Part shown: positions 9,134 to 17,855 of the stretch, piece after piece | How the letters are laid out: every line of letters starts with the position of its first letter | How positions within the stretch are numbered: position 1 is the stretch's first letter | Source: Bacteroidota bacterium | GTDB taxonomy: Bacteria; Bacteroidota; Bacteroidia; Chitinophagales; JADIYW01 | Assembly (NCBI GenBank): GCA_016705125.1 | Contig: JADIYW010000025.1 | Coordinates: 12,526-76,525, forward strand | Direction of reading: 5' to 3' | Length of the DNA stretch: 64,000 nt | Notes under the pieces: generated by a model | What the model was told of the DNA's origin: nothing | Database searches by the model: none | Seen by the model: the letters and a program-made list of their open reading frames with translations, nothing else | Translations under genes and position numbers: made by a program

Positions 9134-10078
9134 TTATTTTCTATTTGTCAAAAATGGGTGGTAATTATTTTCTAGTGGCATTATTTCAGCATGTCTGATT
9201 CCATGAACTATTTCAATTGATTTTTTTGCCTCAATTAGTCTAAATCCATTTCCATCCAGAATGTGTTGGTATGATTTTGTATGCAAATCTGTAAAACCAT
9301 CACTAAATTCTATTTCCTCTCCTTCCATTGATAAAGACCTAAATGTTCTTTTTCCTTCTGCTCTTATTTTTTCAGGAATTGTTAAGTAATCTATACTCAA
9401 AAACCACTTTACATTTGCTTTTTCAAATCTCAAATATCCTGCTGCACTTGTTTTATTATGTAAATGTACTATATTTTCTTTTAAATCGCCAAATACCCAA
9501 CCCAACATATCATAAAAATGTACACCAATATTGGTTGCAATTCCTCCCGATTTTTGAACATCCCCTTTCCAACTCGTTTGATACCAATTTCCTCTGGAAG
9601 TTATATAGGTTAAATCTATCTCATAAATTTTGTCTTTGGGGCCATTGGCAATTCTCTGCTTTAGTTCGATAATACTTGGGTGCAACCTAAGTTGAAAAAT
9701 ATTATAAACATTTTTGCCAGTTTCCTTTTCTATCTCTAATAATGCATCGACATTCCATGGATTAAGTACGAGTGGTTTTTCACATATTACATCCGCACCA
9801 TGCCTCAATCCAAATCGAATATGTGAATCATGTAAATAATTGGGAGTGCAAATACTTACAAAATCTATTTTTTTTCCCTCTCTTTTTATTTTATCTATAT
9901 GCCTGTCGAACCTTTCAAACTCTGTGAAAAAATCAGCATCAGGGAAATAGCTATCTATTACCCCTACACTATCAAACTTATCTAATGCTGCCACCAAATT
10001 ATTGCCTGTATCTTTTATGGCCTTCAAATGGCGTGGCGCTATAAATCCTGCTGCTCCTATTAAAGCGAAATTCTTCAT
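9134..10078 (-). CDS. wlbA: WlbA/WbpB-type UDP-GlcNAcA 3-dehydrogenase (Gfo/Idh/MocA family)
   Basis: 314 aa. The N-terminus M-K-N-F-A-L-I-G-A-A-G-F-I-A-P-R-H-L-K-A-I is nearly diagnostic of WlbA/WbpB. It contains the Rossmann G-x-x-G-x-x-A, S-I-C-T-P-N-Y-L-H at about 76-84 and the E-K-P-L motif with the catalytic Lys near 100. The C-terminal domain has G-G-I-A-T-N-I-G-V-H-F-Y-D-M-L. The family oxidises C3 of UDP-N-acetylglucosaminuronate with NAD, using 2-oxoglutarate to recycle NADH in the characterised coupled reaction. It overlaps the acetyltransferase stop by one base (TAATG), so expression is coupled. Confidence 0.9.
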   Translation of the reverse strand: MKNFALIGAAGFIAPRHLKAIKDTGNNLVAALDKFDSVGVIDSYFPDADFFTEFERFDRHIDKIKREGKKIDFVSICTPNYLHDSHIRFGLRHGADVICEKPLVLNPWNVDALLEIEKETGKNVYNIFQLRLHPSIIELKQRIANGPKDKIYEIDLTYITSRGNWYQTSWKGDVQKSGGIATNIGVHFYDMLGWVFGDLKENIVHLHNKTSAAGYLRFEKANVKWFLSIDYLTIPEKIRAEGKRTFRSLSMEGEEIEFSDGFTDLHTKSYQHILDGNGFRLIEAKKSIEIVHGIRHAEIMPLENNYHPFLTNRK

Positions 10079-10656
10079 TAATTAACTCTACTAATTTTTT
10101 GATCCAATAATATATACTCTTGATTCGTTTCTGGGCAAAATGCATGCCCCTTTTCATCAAAAATTAATTTATGCCCATATTCGCTCACCCAACCAATTTG
10201 TCGAGCAGGATTACCAACAACTAATGCATAATCAGGAACAGGCTTTGTAATAACAGCCCCAGCGCCAATTAGTGCATACGAACCTATCGCATTTCCACAA
10301 ACAACTGTGGCATTCGCTCCAATTGAGGCTCCCTTTTTTACAAGGGTTTCTTTATATTGATCTTTTCTAATTACTGCACTCCTTGGATTACTTACATTAG
10401 TAAAAACCATTGAGGGACCCAAAAAAACATCATCTTCACAAATCACTCCTGTATAAATAGAGACATTGTTCTGAACTTTCACGTTTTTCCCTAAAACAAC
10501 ACCCGGACTTACTACGACATTTTGACCAATATTACATTTTTCACCAATAATACAGCCAGCCATTATATGACTAAAATGCCATATCTTGGTCCCTGATCCA
10601 ATTTTGCAACCTTCATCAACAATTGCGCTAGGATGGTTATAAAAATTATCCTCCAT
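10078..10656 (-). CDS. wlbB: WlbB/WbpD-type UDP-diacetamido-uronate N-acetyltransferase
   Basis: 192 aa left-handed beta-helix acetyltransferase. Hexapeptide repeats run from about 12 to 150 (I-G-S-G-T-K-I, I-G-E-K-C-N-I-G-Q-N, I-G-A-N-A-T-V), with W-H-F-S-H-I-M near 26 and F-T-N-V-x-N-P-R-S near 85-93, as in WbpD/WlbB. The enzyme acetylates the 3-amino group of UDP-GlcNAc3NA to give UDP-GlcNAc3NAcA. It lies between the aminotransferase (3-bp gap) and the dehydrogenase (1-bp overlap), the order that defines this pathway. Confidence 0.9.
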   Translation of the reverse strand: MEDNFYNHPSAIVDEGCKIGSGTKIWHFSHIMAGCIIGEKCNIGQNVVVSPGVVLGKNVKVQNNVSIYTGVICEDDVFLGPSMVFTNVSNPRSAVIRKDQYKETLVKKGASIGANATVVCGNAIGSYALIGAGAVITKPVPDYALVVGNPARQIGWVSEYGHKLIFDEKGHAFCPETNQEYILLDQKISRVN

Positions 10657-10659
10657 ATT

Positions 10660-11787
10660 TTATTTAAAAAAATCTAATACTGAGGTGCAAATATAATCTA
10701 AAATTTCATTTGTTGTTTCTGTATGAATTGGTAATGAAATTACCCTTTCACACAAATCTATTGTGGTTTTAAAATCGCTAGGATTTATAGTATTGTCTTT
10801 AAACGCCTCTTGACTAAAAAGTGGCAATGGGTAATATATCATTGATGGAACTCCCCTCTCCGACAAATGAGTTTGAAGGGCATTTCTTTTTTCCTTTGGC
10901 AATTGAATCGTATATTGATGAAAAACATGCGTTGAATTTAAAACTCTTTTAGGCACTTGAATTTCTGATTTTATTGGTAAAACTCGATCATAAAAATCAG
11001 CAGTCCATTGCCTCTTGGCAATATATTCATCAATATATTTCAATTTTACCTTCAAAATTGCGGCTTGCATAGTATCTAATCTTGAATTGCAACCTACCAT
11101 TGTATGGTAATATTTTTTGGCTTGTCCATGGTTGGCGATCATTCTTATTTTATGTGCAAGTTCATCGTCATTTGTCGTTAAGGCTCCACCATCTCCATAA
11201 GCACCCAAGTTTTTTGATGGAAAAAAAGAAGTTGTACCTATATGCCCAATGGTGCCTGCTTTTTGGGTTTTTCCGTTTTTGAAAATATAATCCGCGCCAA
11301 TTGCTTGTGCATTATCTTCTATTACAAATAAGCCATATTCTTTTGAAAGCTCCATAATGGATTCCATATCAGCACATTGTCCATAAAGATGCACAGGCAC
11401 TATTGCTTTAGTTTTATTGGTTATTACTTTTCTTGCGTGCTCAACAGATATATTAAAGGTAAGAGGATCAACGTCCACCATTACTGGTTTAAGTTTCAAA
11501 AGCGCAATGGCCTCCGCTGTGGCCACATAAGTAAATGCTGGAACAATTACCTCGTCACCTATATTAAGGTTAAGTGCCATCAATGCAATTTGAAGTGCAT
11601 CAGTTCCATTTGCACACGGAATTACATGTTTTACATTTAAATATTTCTCTAAATCGGATTGAAATTCTTTAACTAAACTTCCATTTATAAATTCTGCCGA
11701 TTCAATACAATTAATTACAGCTGTGTCAATTTCTGTTTTTATTTTTTGGTATTGACCTTTTAGGTCTACCATTTGAATATCTTTCAT
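10660..11787 (-). CDS. wlbC: WlbC/WbpE-type PLP-dependent sugar aminotransferase (DegT/DnrJ/EryC1/StrS family)
   Basis: 375 aa, the normal family length. Visible landmarks are A-N-G-T-D-A-L-Q-I-A near 59-68, E-V-I-V-P-A-F-T-Y-V-A-T, E-D-N-A-Q-A-I-G with the PLP-nitrogen Asp, and F-F-P-S-K-N-L-G-A-Y-G-D-G-G with the PLP-binding Lys. It transfers an amino group to C3 of the 3-keto uronic acid made by the WlbA homologue. Ammonia-source genes and the C6 dehydrogenase (WbpA/WlbD-type) are not in this window. It lies 14 bp downstream of tag, with which it appears co-transcribed. Confidence 0.9.
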   Translation of the reverse strand: MKDIQMVDLKGQYQKIKTEIDTAVINCIESAEFINGSLVKEFQSDLEKYLNVKHVIPCANGTDALQIALMALNLNIGDEVIVPAFTYVATAEAIALLKLKPVMVDVDPLTFNISVEHARKVITNKTKAIVPVHLYGQCADMESIMELSKEYGLFVIEDNAQAIGADYIFKNGKTQKAGTIGHIGTTSFFPSKNLGAYGDGGALTTNDDELAHKIRMIANHGQAKKYYHTMVGCNSRLDTMQAAILKVKLKYIDEYIAKRQWTADFYDRVLPIKSEIQVPKRVLNSTHVFHQYTIQLPKEKRNALQTHLSERGVPSMIYYPLPLFSQEAFKDNTINPSDFKTTIDLCERVISLPIHTETTNEILDYICTSVLDFFK

Positions 11788-11801
11788 CCTATTTTTTATT
11801 T

Positions 11802-12356
11802 CTAATATTTAAAACAAGTTACAATATGATCATTAATTAGACCTGTGGCTTGTAAATGAGCATAAACTATCGTAGAACCAAGAAACTTAAATCCTCTTTT
11901 TTTTAAGTCTTTTGAAATAAGGTCTGATAAATCCGTTTTAGCAGGAATTTCCTTCATGCTTTGCCATTTATTTATTAGCGGTTTGCCATCAAAAAAACGC
12001 CATAAATAATTACAAAAAGAACCTTCCTGTTCTTGAATTTCAATAAATCGTTGTGCATTATTAATTGAAGCCAAAATTTTTAATCTATTTCTAATTATTC
12101 CTTCATTTTGCAATAGTTCTTCTACCTTATTATCATCATACTTTGCCACTTTATTTACATCAAAATTGTCATAAGCAATTCTATAATTTTCCCGCTTTTT
12201 AAGTACCGTTATCCAACTCAAACCTGCCTGTGCAGACTCTAAAACTAGGAATTCAAACTGTTTCTGATCATCAAAAACGGGTACTCCCCATTCTTGGTCG
12301 TGATAATTTTCATATAGCTCACTACCTTTACACCAATCACATTTTATTTTTTCCAC
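11802..12356 (-). CDS. tag: DNA-3-methyladenine glycosylase I
   Basis: 184 aa beginning at a GTG codon (12356). The start M-E-K-I-K-C-D-W-C-K with Y-H-D-Q-E-W-G-V-P, the segment S-A-Q-A-G-L-S-W-I-T-V-L-K-K-R and the C-terminal N-D-H-I-V-T-C-F are characteristic of Tag. The N-terminal Cys and His and the C-terminal H-x3-C form its zinc snap. It removes 3-methyladenine from alkylated DNA. Being the first gene before the polysaccharide genes is probably a matter of shared promoter, not function. A 50-bp divergent region separates it from the RNA methyltransferase gene. Confidence 0.93.
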   Translation of the reverse strand: MEKIKCDWCKGSELYENYHDQEWGVPVFDDQKQFEFLVLESAQAGLSWITVLKKRENYRIAYDNFDVNKVAKYDDNKVEELLQNEGIIRNRLKILASINNAQRFIEIQEQEGSFCNYLWRFFDGKPLINKWQSMKEIPAKTDLSDLISKDLKKRGFKFLGSTIVYAHLQATGLINDHIVTCFKY

Positions 12357-12406
12357 CTTGCTTAGCCCGTTTATTTTTTCGATGTTTGTTCTTTAATACA
12401 TCAAAA

Positions 12407-13192
12407 ATGATAAAAAAAATAACTAGTTTACAGAATCCCATCATAAAAAATGCAATTCTTTTACAAGAAAAGTCAAAAGAGCGCAAAAATCAAGGCTTAT
12501 TTGTTGTTGAAGGCATTCGTGAGGTAGAAATGGCATTGAAAAATAATTACTCAATTTCTAATATTTTTTACACCGAAGATGGAGATAATTTAAATAAATG
12601 GTCTCAAATAAACCAAGAAAGACATATTGTAGTCTCTTCTATCATTTTTGAAAAAATGACTTATAGAGGTAAAGCTTCATCTGTATTGGCTATTTTTCAG
12701 GAGAAAGAACACTTATTGGGCAATTTAAAAATTAGTGATAATCCCTTTTTTTTGATAGTTGAAGGGGGAGAAAAGCCAGGTAACCTTGGCGCAATTTTAA
12801 GAACTGCTGATGCTACTAATATAAGCGGTGTTATTTTTTCGAATATGCCCTCTGATTTATACAACCCAAATCTAATCAGATCAAGTTTGGGTGCTTGTTT
12901 TACAGTTCCAATTGCTTTGGCAAGAAATGAAGAAATTCTTTTTTGGCTTAAAAAAAATAAAATAAATACTTATGTAACTCATCTAGAATCTTCTAAAAAT
13001 TGCTTTGAAATAGATTTTTGCCAAGCTACTGCCATTGTTTTAGGTGAAGAAGCCACTGGTGTATCTTCTTTTTGGAGTGATGGGCAATTTGAACATATCA
13101 TTATACCAATGAATGGCACTGTGAATTCATTGAATCTTTCAAATTCTGCAGCTATACTTAGTTATGAGGGTTTCAGACAACGAAATCAATAA
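12407..13192 (+). CDS. TrmH/SpoU-family RNA 2'-O-methyltransferase
   Basis: 261 aa from the ATG at 12407; the open frame extends further upstream but there runs antisense through tag and has no homology-like features, so 12407 is chosen. The N-terminal substrate-binding domain (about 1-95) contains F-V-V-E-G-I-R-E-V. The C-terminal SPOUT domain has E-G-G-E-K-P-G-N-L-G-A-I-L-R-T-A-D at about 115-131, L-G-E-E-A-T-G-V-S near 212 and the knot motif I-P-M-N-G-T-V-N-S-L-N-L-S-N-S-A-A. It methylates a ribose in rRNA or tRNA using SAM; the exact target position cannot be read. Confidence 0.88.
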   Translation: MIKKITSLQNPIIKNAILLQEKSKERKNQGLFVVEGIREVEMALKNNYSISNIFYTEDGDNLNKWSQINQERHIVVSSIIFEKMTYRGKASSVLAIFQEKEHLLGNLKISDNPFFLIVEGGEKPGNLGAILRTADATNISGVIFSNMPSDLYNPNLIRSSLGACFTVPIALARNEEILFWLKKNKINTYVTHLESSKNCFEIDFCQATAIVLGEEATGVSSFWSDGQFEHIIIPMNGTVNSLNLSNSAAILSYEGFRQRNQ

Positions 13193-13285
13193 TTTTTTCA
13201 CTACAAATAGGTATTTTTTTAAATATTATTACTTGCATATCATAAATATAGTTAAATTAGCCTTCGAATTAAACTTAAAACAATT

Positions 13286-16264
13286 ATGAATATTAATTTT
13301 TCTTTAAAAAAGTATGGGTTAACGGCCATTTTGGTCTTGCTCATAAGTATTGGGTCTTTTGCCCAAGTTGTAATTAATGGTAAGATTTTAGATGGAAAAA
13401 ATGAGCCAATAATTGGTGCCACTATTTTAGTGAAAGGAACTGATTTGGGTGCAGCCACTGATTTTGAAGGCGCATTTTCTATTGAAGTGCCAGGAAAACC
13501 ACCTGTGGTTTTGGTTGTTTCTTATTTGGGTTTTGAAAATAAGGAAATAACAGTTGACAAATCTACTTCAGATTTATTAGTAAAATTGGAGGAAGAAGCA
13601 AGTATTATGAATGAGGTTGTAGTTTCGGCTTCAAGGGTTGAGGAGAAAATATTAGAATCTCCTGTAACTATTGAAAAGTTAGACCCAACAGCAATTAAGC
13701 AAGGTTCATCAGCAGATTACTATGATGAAATAGGCAAACTTAAAGGAGTAACTACCGTTCAAGGTAGTATGACTTTTACATCTGTAAACACAAGAGGATT
13801 TGGCGGTATATCAAATACTCGTTTTGTTCAGTTAATGGATGGTATGGATAATGCAGCTCCACTATTAAACTTCCCTACTGGAAACGTAGTTGGTATTGGA
13901 GAATTAGATATTCATAATGTGGAATTAGTACCTGGTGCTGCATCAGCACTTTATGGTCCAAATGCCTTTAATGGTATAATGTTGATGACAAGTAAAAACC
14001 CATTTGACTATCAGGGATTAAGTTTATTAGGCAAAGGTGGGTTTTCTTATTCAAAAGCTGCAAATGGAGCCGACCCAATGTATACTGTTGGCGTAAGATA
14101 TGCAAAAGCATTTAAAGAGAAATTCGCATTCAAAGTTAATGCATCTTATTTTGGTGCGACAGATTGGAGAGCAAATGATTATATTACTGATAGAAATACT
14201 GGAAGAAAGAACAACGTAAATCAACCGAATTTTGACGGCTTGAATACTTATGGTGATGAAAATAGAATATTTGTTCCATATCCATTCCTTGGCGGTACGG
14301 CTACCTTGGAATCTTTAGTTGCAAATTTAGGTCCTCAATTGGCAGGCTTGTTGTTTAGCGATGACACTGTTGCTGCTAGTCAATATGTAAGAGACAATAT
14401 TACAAAATTAGCGCCTATTGATGTGAGACGCGATGGTTTTAGAGAAGAAGATTTATTAGACAACCAAAGAGCTTCTTCATTGAAAGGAGATATCGCATTA
14501 CACTTTAGACCAGGGAAAGATTGGGAAATCTCTACTGCATATAGAGTAGGTAGCGGAAATAGTGTTTACCAAGGAAGTGAAAGATATGCTTTGAGAAACT
14601 TTTTTCAACATTATGTAAAAGCCGAAATACAAGGAAAAAACTTGATGGTTAGGTCTTATATGTCTCAAACTAATGATGGAGATTCTTATAACTTAACAGC
14701 TTTGGGTGTTTTAACAAATGAAAGATTAAAGCAAACATCTGCAGCTTGGGCACCTGAATATGTAGGGTATTATGCAGCAGTAAATCTAGCGTTGGCTAAA
14801 TTGACAAATCAAAATCCATCATTTCTTTCAGACGAAGTAAGAAGTTTGGCGCATGATGTGGCTCATTTGATTGCTAATGAAGGTGTAGCTGAGCCAGGTT
14901 CACCTGAGTGGCAAGCAATAGTAGAAAAAACGCGTTCAGGTTTATTCCAAACACCTGGTGATGATGGCTTACCAGGAGCAGGATTTATTGACAATTCTAG
15001 ATTATTTCATACTGAAGCAACTTATGATTTTACTAGTTTAGTAAAAGATTGGATGGGTATTTTGGTTGGTGGAAATCACCGTCAATACAGCTTGTCAACT
15101 CAAGGAACTGTATTTAATCAAGACCCTGAAGGAACAGGTGTTTTTGAAAGAATTAAAATAAACGAATACGGTGCATTTATCCAATTAACAAAAAAATTCT
15201 TCCAAGAAAGATGGAAATTGGCTGCATCAGTTAGATATGATAAAAACGAAAACTTTAAAGGCATTGTTTCTCCAAGAGTTTCATCGGTAGTTACTTTGGG
15301 TGAAAAAAGAAATCATAACTTCAGGGCTTCTTACCAAACTGGTTTTAGAAATCCAGATTCACAAGCACAATTCATTTATTTCCCAACTACAAATATTTTA
15401 TTGGGTGGCACAAGAGCAAATGCAGAGCGTTATGGCATTTATGAAGGTGGTTCGATGACGCTTGAATCGTATGATGCATTTGTGTTAGCTAGCAAATCAG
15501 GTGTCCCATTTGAGCAAGCAAAACAATTATTGAAAGTTACAAATCTTGATTATATCAAGCCTGAAAAATTAACTGCAATTGAAGTCGGTTATAAATCTGC
15601 TGTTAAGAAATTTGTTGTGGATGTAAACGGATACTTCAATATTTATGAAGATTTTATTACTCAATCAAGTGTAGTTAGTATTGATAGTACAACTCACCAA
15701 GGTAAAACACTTTATGGTGTAAATGATGTTTTTGCAGGTAGAGCAAGTTCTCCAACAACTTGGAGACCTTATGTGAATACAGCTGGGAAAGTTTATTCTT
15801 GGGGTTCTGCAATTGGCATGAGTTATAGAATTAAGAAAGGATATGTATTTAGTGGTAACTATTCTTACCTTGATTTTAAAGCAAAAGATACTACAGTAAT
15901 AATTGAAGATTTAGGATTTAATACACCTAACCATCGTTTTGTATTAGGATTAGGCAACAGAAATGTAGGTAATAATTTTGGATTTGATATTTCATACAAA
16001 TGGCAAAGTGCATTTGATTGGACAAGCGATTTTGCAAGTGGAGTAGTTGATAACTATGGTTCATTAGATGCAATGGTAAGTTATACATTTGTAGAAGCCA
16101 AAACACAATTAAAATTAGGTGCTACCAACCTTACTGGTACTAATTTAAATGGAGAAGAATTTAGAACAAATGTCGGCGGTCCTTTCATAGGACGTACATT
16201 CTTCTTAGGCGTTACAGTGGATGGTTTATTTGCAGAACCTAAAAAAGCAAAAGCTGATTTATAA
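13286..16264 (+). CDS. TonB-dependent outer-membrane receptor with carboxypeptidase-like regulatory domain
   Basis: 992 aa. A signal peptide (about 1-26, ending S-F-A-Q) is followed by a CarboxypepD_reg-like domain (I-N-G-K-I-L-D-G-K-N-E-P-I-I-G-A to about 110). Next come N-E-V-V-V-S-A-S-R, a plug domain (R-G-F-G-G-I-S-N-T-R-F, L-M-D-G-M-D, V-P-G-A-A-S-A-L-Y-G-P-N-A-F-N-G) and a 22-strand-type barrel ending G-R-T-F-F-L-G-V-T. It imports a ligand across the outer membrane using TonB/ExbBD energy. No SusD-like lipoprotein follows; instead a strong terminator does, so it is monocistronic and is not a classical SusCD polysaccharide importer. The substrate is unknown. Confidence 0.92.
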   Translation: MNINFSLKKYGLTAILVLLISIGSFAQVVINGKILDGKNEPIIGATILVKGTDLGAATDFEGAFSIEVPGKPPVVLVVSYLGFENKEITVDKSTSDLLVKLEEEASIMNEVVVSASRVEEKILESPVTIEKLDPTAIKQGSSADYYDEIGKLKGVTTVQGSMTFTSVNTRGFGGISNTRFVQLMDGMDNAAPLLNFPTGNVVGIGELDIHNVELVPGAASALYGPNAFNGIMLMTSKNPFDYQGLSLLGKGGFSYSKAANGADPMYTVGVRYAKAFKEKFAFKVNASYFGATDWRANDYITDRNTGRKNNVNQPNFDGLNTYGDENRIFVPYPFLGGTATLESLVANLGPQLAGLLFSDDTVAASQYVRDNITKLAPIDVRRDGFREEDLLDNQRASSLKGDIALHFRPGKDWEISTAYRVGSGNSVYQGSERYALRNFFQHYVKAEIQGKNLMVRSYMSQTNDGDSYNLTALGVLTNERLKQTSAAWAPEYVGYYAAVNLALAKLTNQNPSFLSDEVRSLAHDVAHLIANEGVAEPGSPEWQAIVEKTRSGLFQTPGDDGLPGAGFIDNSRLFHTEATYDFTSLVKDWMGILVGGNHRQYSLSTQGTVFNQDPEGTGVFERIKINEYGAFIQLTKKFFQERWKLAASVRYDKNENFKGIVSPRVSSVVTLGEKRNHNFRASYQTGFRNPDSQAQFIYFPTTNILLGGTRANAERYGIYEGGSMTLESYDAFVLASKSGVPFEQAKQLLKVTNLDYIKPEKLTAIEVGYKSAVKKFVVDVNGYFNIYEDFITQSSVVSIDSTTHQGKTLYGVNDVFAGRASSPTTWRPYVNTAGKVYSWGSAIGMSYRIKKGYVFSGNYSYLDFKAKDTTVIIEDLGFNTPNHRFVLGLGNRNVGNNFGFDISYKWQSAFDWTSDFASGVVDNYGSLDAMVSYTFVEAKTQLKLGATNLTGTNLNGEEFRTNVGGPFIGRTFFLGVTVDGLFAEPKKAKADL

Positions 16265-16286
16265 AAAGTAGATTAAATTATAAAAA

Positions 16287-16318
16287 AGGCTATCCGGTTT
16301 TGGATAGCCTTTTTTTTT
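16287..16318 (+). terminator. Rho-independent terminator of the TonB receptor gene
   Basis: Perfect 9-bp stem AGGCTATCC / GGATAGCCT with loop GGTTTT, followed by a run of eight to nine T. It begins 22 bp after the receptor stop codon. The following ~220 bp up to the desaturase stop are AT-rich with no gene that I can support. Confidence 0.93.
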
Positions 16319-16537
16319 CAGAAAATAGATTAGACTGCTTTTTAATTACCATTGGTTTTATAATCAAAATAAAGTTTTTTTCTCTGTCAATTCGAAATTA
16401 TTAAGTTGAAATGTTATAAAATGTATTATATTTCTAGTTGTAGCATTACAACAATCTATTCTATTTAGTTTTCTAACGGTTTAGTTAAAAAATCTTACCT
16501 GATTTGAATATTTTCATTCATATAATTGCATGCAATT

Positions 16538-17485
16538 TTACGCCCCAGCTAAATCATTTTCATGCTCTGCAACAACTATAGTTTCCACCCAATCTTCATC
16601 TTTTACGGCGTGTTTTGACAACACTATTGGATTGCCTAAATAATCCATTCGCTTTGCAGGATATATATGTGCCTCAAACAAATAGGCCAATAAAGAATTC
16701 CTATCCAATGATTTGTGTATATGTGGCGCGACCATTTTTTCATGAAATTGGGGTAACAAACTCCAGTGCAAACCTGGTTTTAGGTGGTGTGCGCCATGAA
16801 AACCATTATTAAAAAGAAACCAATTTAATCCCTTACCTATAAAATTTCTACTGTGATTATATGGATGTGTTTCGTCACAACCATCATGTTGGAAATAATT
16901 AGTTCCCACAATGCCCCAAGCAGCATACTGATGCGGAATTAAAATAAATAAAACCGCACACTTCCAATTTACTATAATTAACACGATTTTCAATCCTATT
17001 ACTAAAACCATTTCTAATAAGTATTGGTTGAACCAAGCAGGTTTTTCTTTTCGCATCTTGTTGGCAAAACGAAGTTCACCCTTTAAAATATCACCACTCA
17101 TTATAAAGAAAAATAATAATTGGTTTAGTATATTTATTTTGAAGCGAGCTTTGCTTGTTCGTATTGCATCTTTTGTTGTCTGGGTGTATTTATGGTGACT
17201 AAAATTATGTCCTGGCACGTAGGCACTTGTTGAATGTCCGTAGGTGAATGCTAAAATAATCTGAAAAATCTTATTCCATCTTTTTTTCATAAAAATGGGC
17301 ACGTGAATACTATTGTGTACTATAACCGCGCAAGTAAAGGACAAGTAACAATTCAATATTACAAATAAAACAATCTGCCAAGTATTTAGCTCATTCCATA
17401 AAAACCAAGGAATAATGGCTGCTACAAAATAAAATGAAACTGTAAGTAGAGTTCGAATATCCGCTTTATATCTAAGCAAGGCCAT
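16538..17485 (-). CDS. Membrane fatty acid desaturase family protein
   Basis: 315 aa with about four to six transmembrane helices and the three histidine clusters of the FA_desaturase family: H-N-S-I-H at 57-61, H-N-F-S-H-H at 93-98, and H-D-G-C-D-E-T-H-P-Y-N-H followed by N-N-G-F-H-G-A-H-H near 204-240, which bind the di-iron centre. The enzyme introduces a double bond or hydroxyl group into a lipid acyl chain or carotenoid at the inner membrane; which one is not decided by sequence. It lies 23 bp downstream of divIC and could share its transcript. Confidence 0.85.
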   Translation of the reverse strand: MALLRYKADIRTLLTVSFYFVAAIIPWFLWNELNTWQIVLFVILNCYLSFTCAVIVHNSIHVPIFMKKRWNKIFQIILAFTYGHSTSAYVPGHNFSHHKYTQTTKDAIRTSKARFKINILNQLLFFFIMSGDILKGELRFANKMRKEKPAWFNQYLLEMVLVIGLKIVLIIVNWKCAVLFILIPHQYAAWGIVGTNYFQHDGCDETHPYNHSRNFIGKGLNWFLFNNGFHGAHHLKPGLHWSLLPQFHEKMVAPHIHKSLDRNSLLAYLFEAHIYPAKRMDYLGNPIVLSKHAVKDEDWVETIVVAEHENDLAGA

Positions 17486-17508
17486 AATAATAAATATTAA
17501 TTAGAAAA

Positions 17509-17844
17509 TTAAAAATCGGCCTTTCGCTGTTTTTTTTCCTCCACTATAAGATAAATATCTTCACTATCTCTTTTCATGTGGTATTTTTCTCGTCCAAATT
17601 TTTCTAAATTTTCCCAACTACTAAAAAGTTCTTTACGTTCCTCTTTTACTTTTTCTATTTCGTTGGTATAATAAGCTTTTTGATTGTTCAATTTCATCAA
17701 CTCCCGTTTTAGTTTTATTTGACCAGGAATATCGCTCCCATCCAAGAAAAATAAATATAAAACATAAGCTAATCCTACCAAAAAAAATTTATTTTTTAGA
17801 ATCGCTGGTAACCTATTAAGCCAAGTAGAACCTTCGCCTGCCAT
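17509..17844 (-). CDS. divIC: DivIC/FtsB-family septum formation initiator
   Basis: 111 aa with a single membrane helix at about 19-35 (F-F-L-V-G-L-A-Y-V-L-Y-L-F-F), a coiled coil from about 40 to 75 rich in K/E/L heptads, and the conserved distal E-K-F-G-R-E-K-Y-H-M-K with a Gly/Arg pair typical of DivIC. It is part of the FtsB-FtsL-FtsQ-type divisome subcomplex on the outer face of the inner membrane. It is 11 bp downstream of enolase, repeating the eno-ftsB adjacency known from other phyla. Confidence 0.87.
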   Translation of the reverse strand: MAGEGSTWLNRLPAILKNKFFLVGLAYVLYLFFLDGSDIPGQIKLKRELMKLNNQKAYYTNEIEKVKEERKELFSSWENLEKFGREKYHMKRDSEDIYLIVEEKKQRKADF

Positions 17845-17855
17845 TTTTTATTTGT

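Noticed and set aside
12230..12406. Longer start for the RNA methyltransferase
   Set aside because: This part is antisense to tag and crosses the divergent promoter region; the ATG at 12407 matches the family N-terminus.
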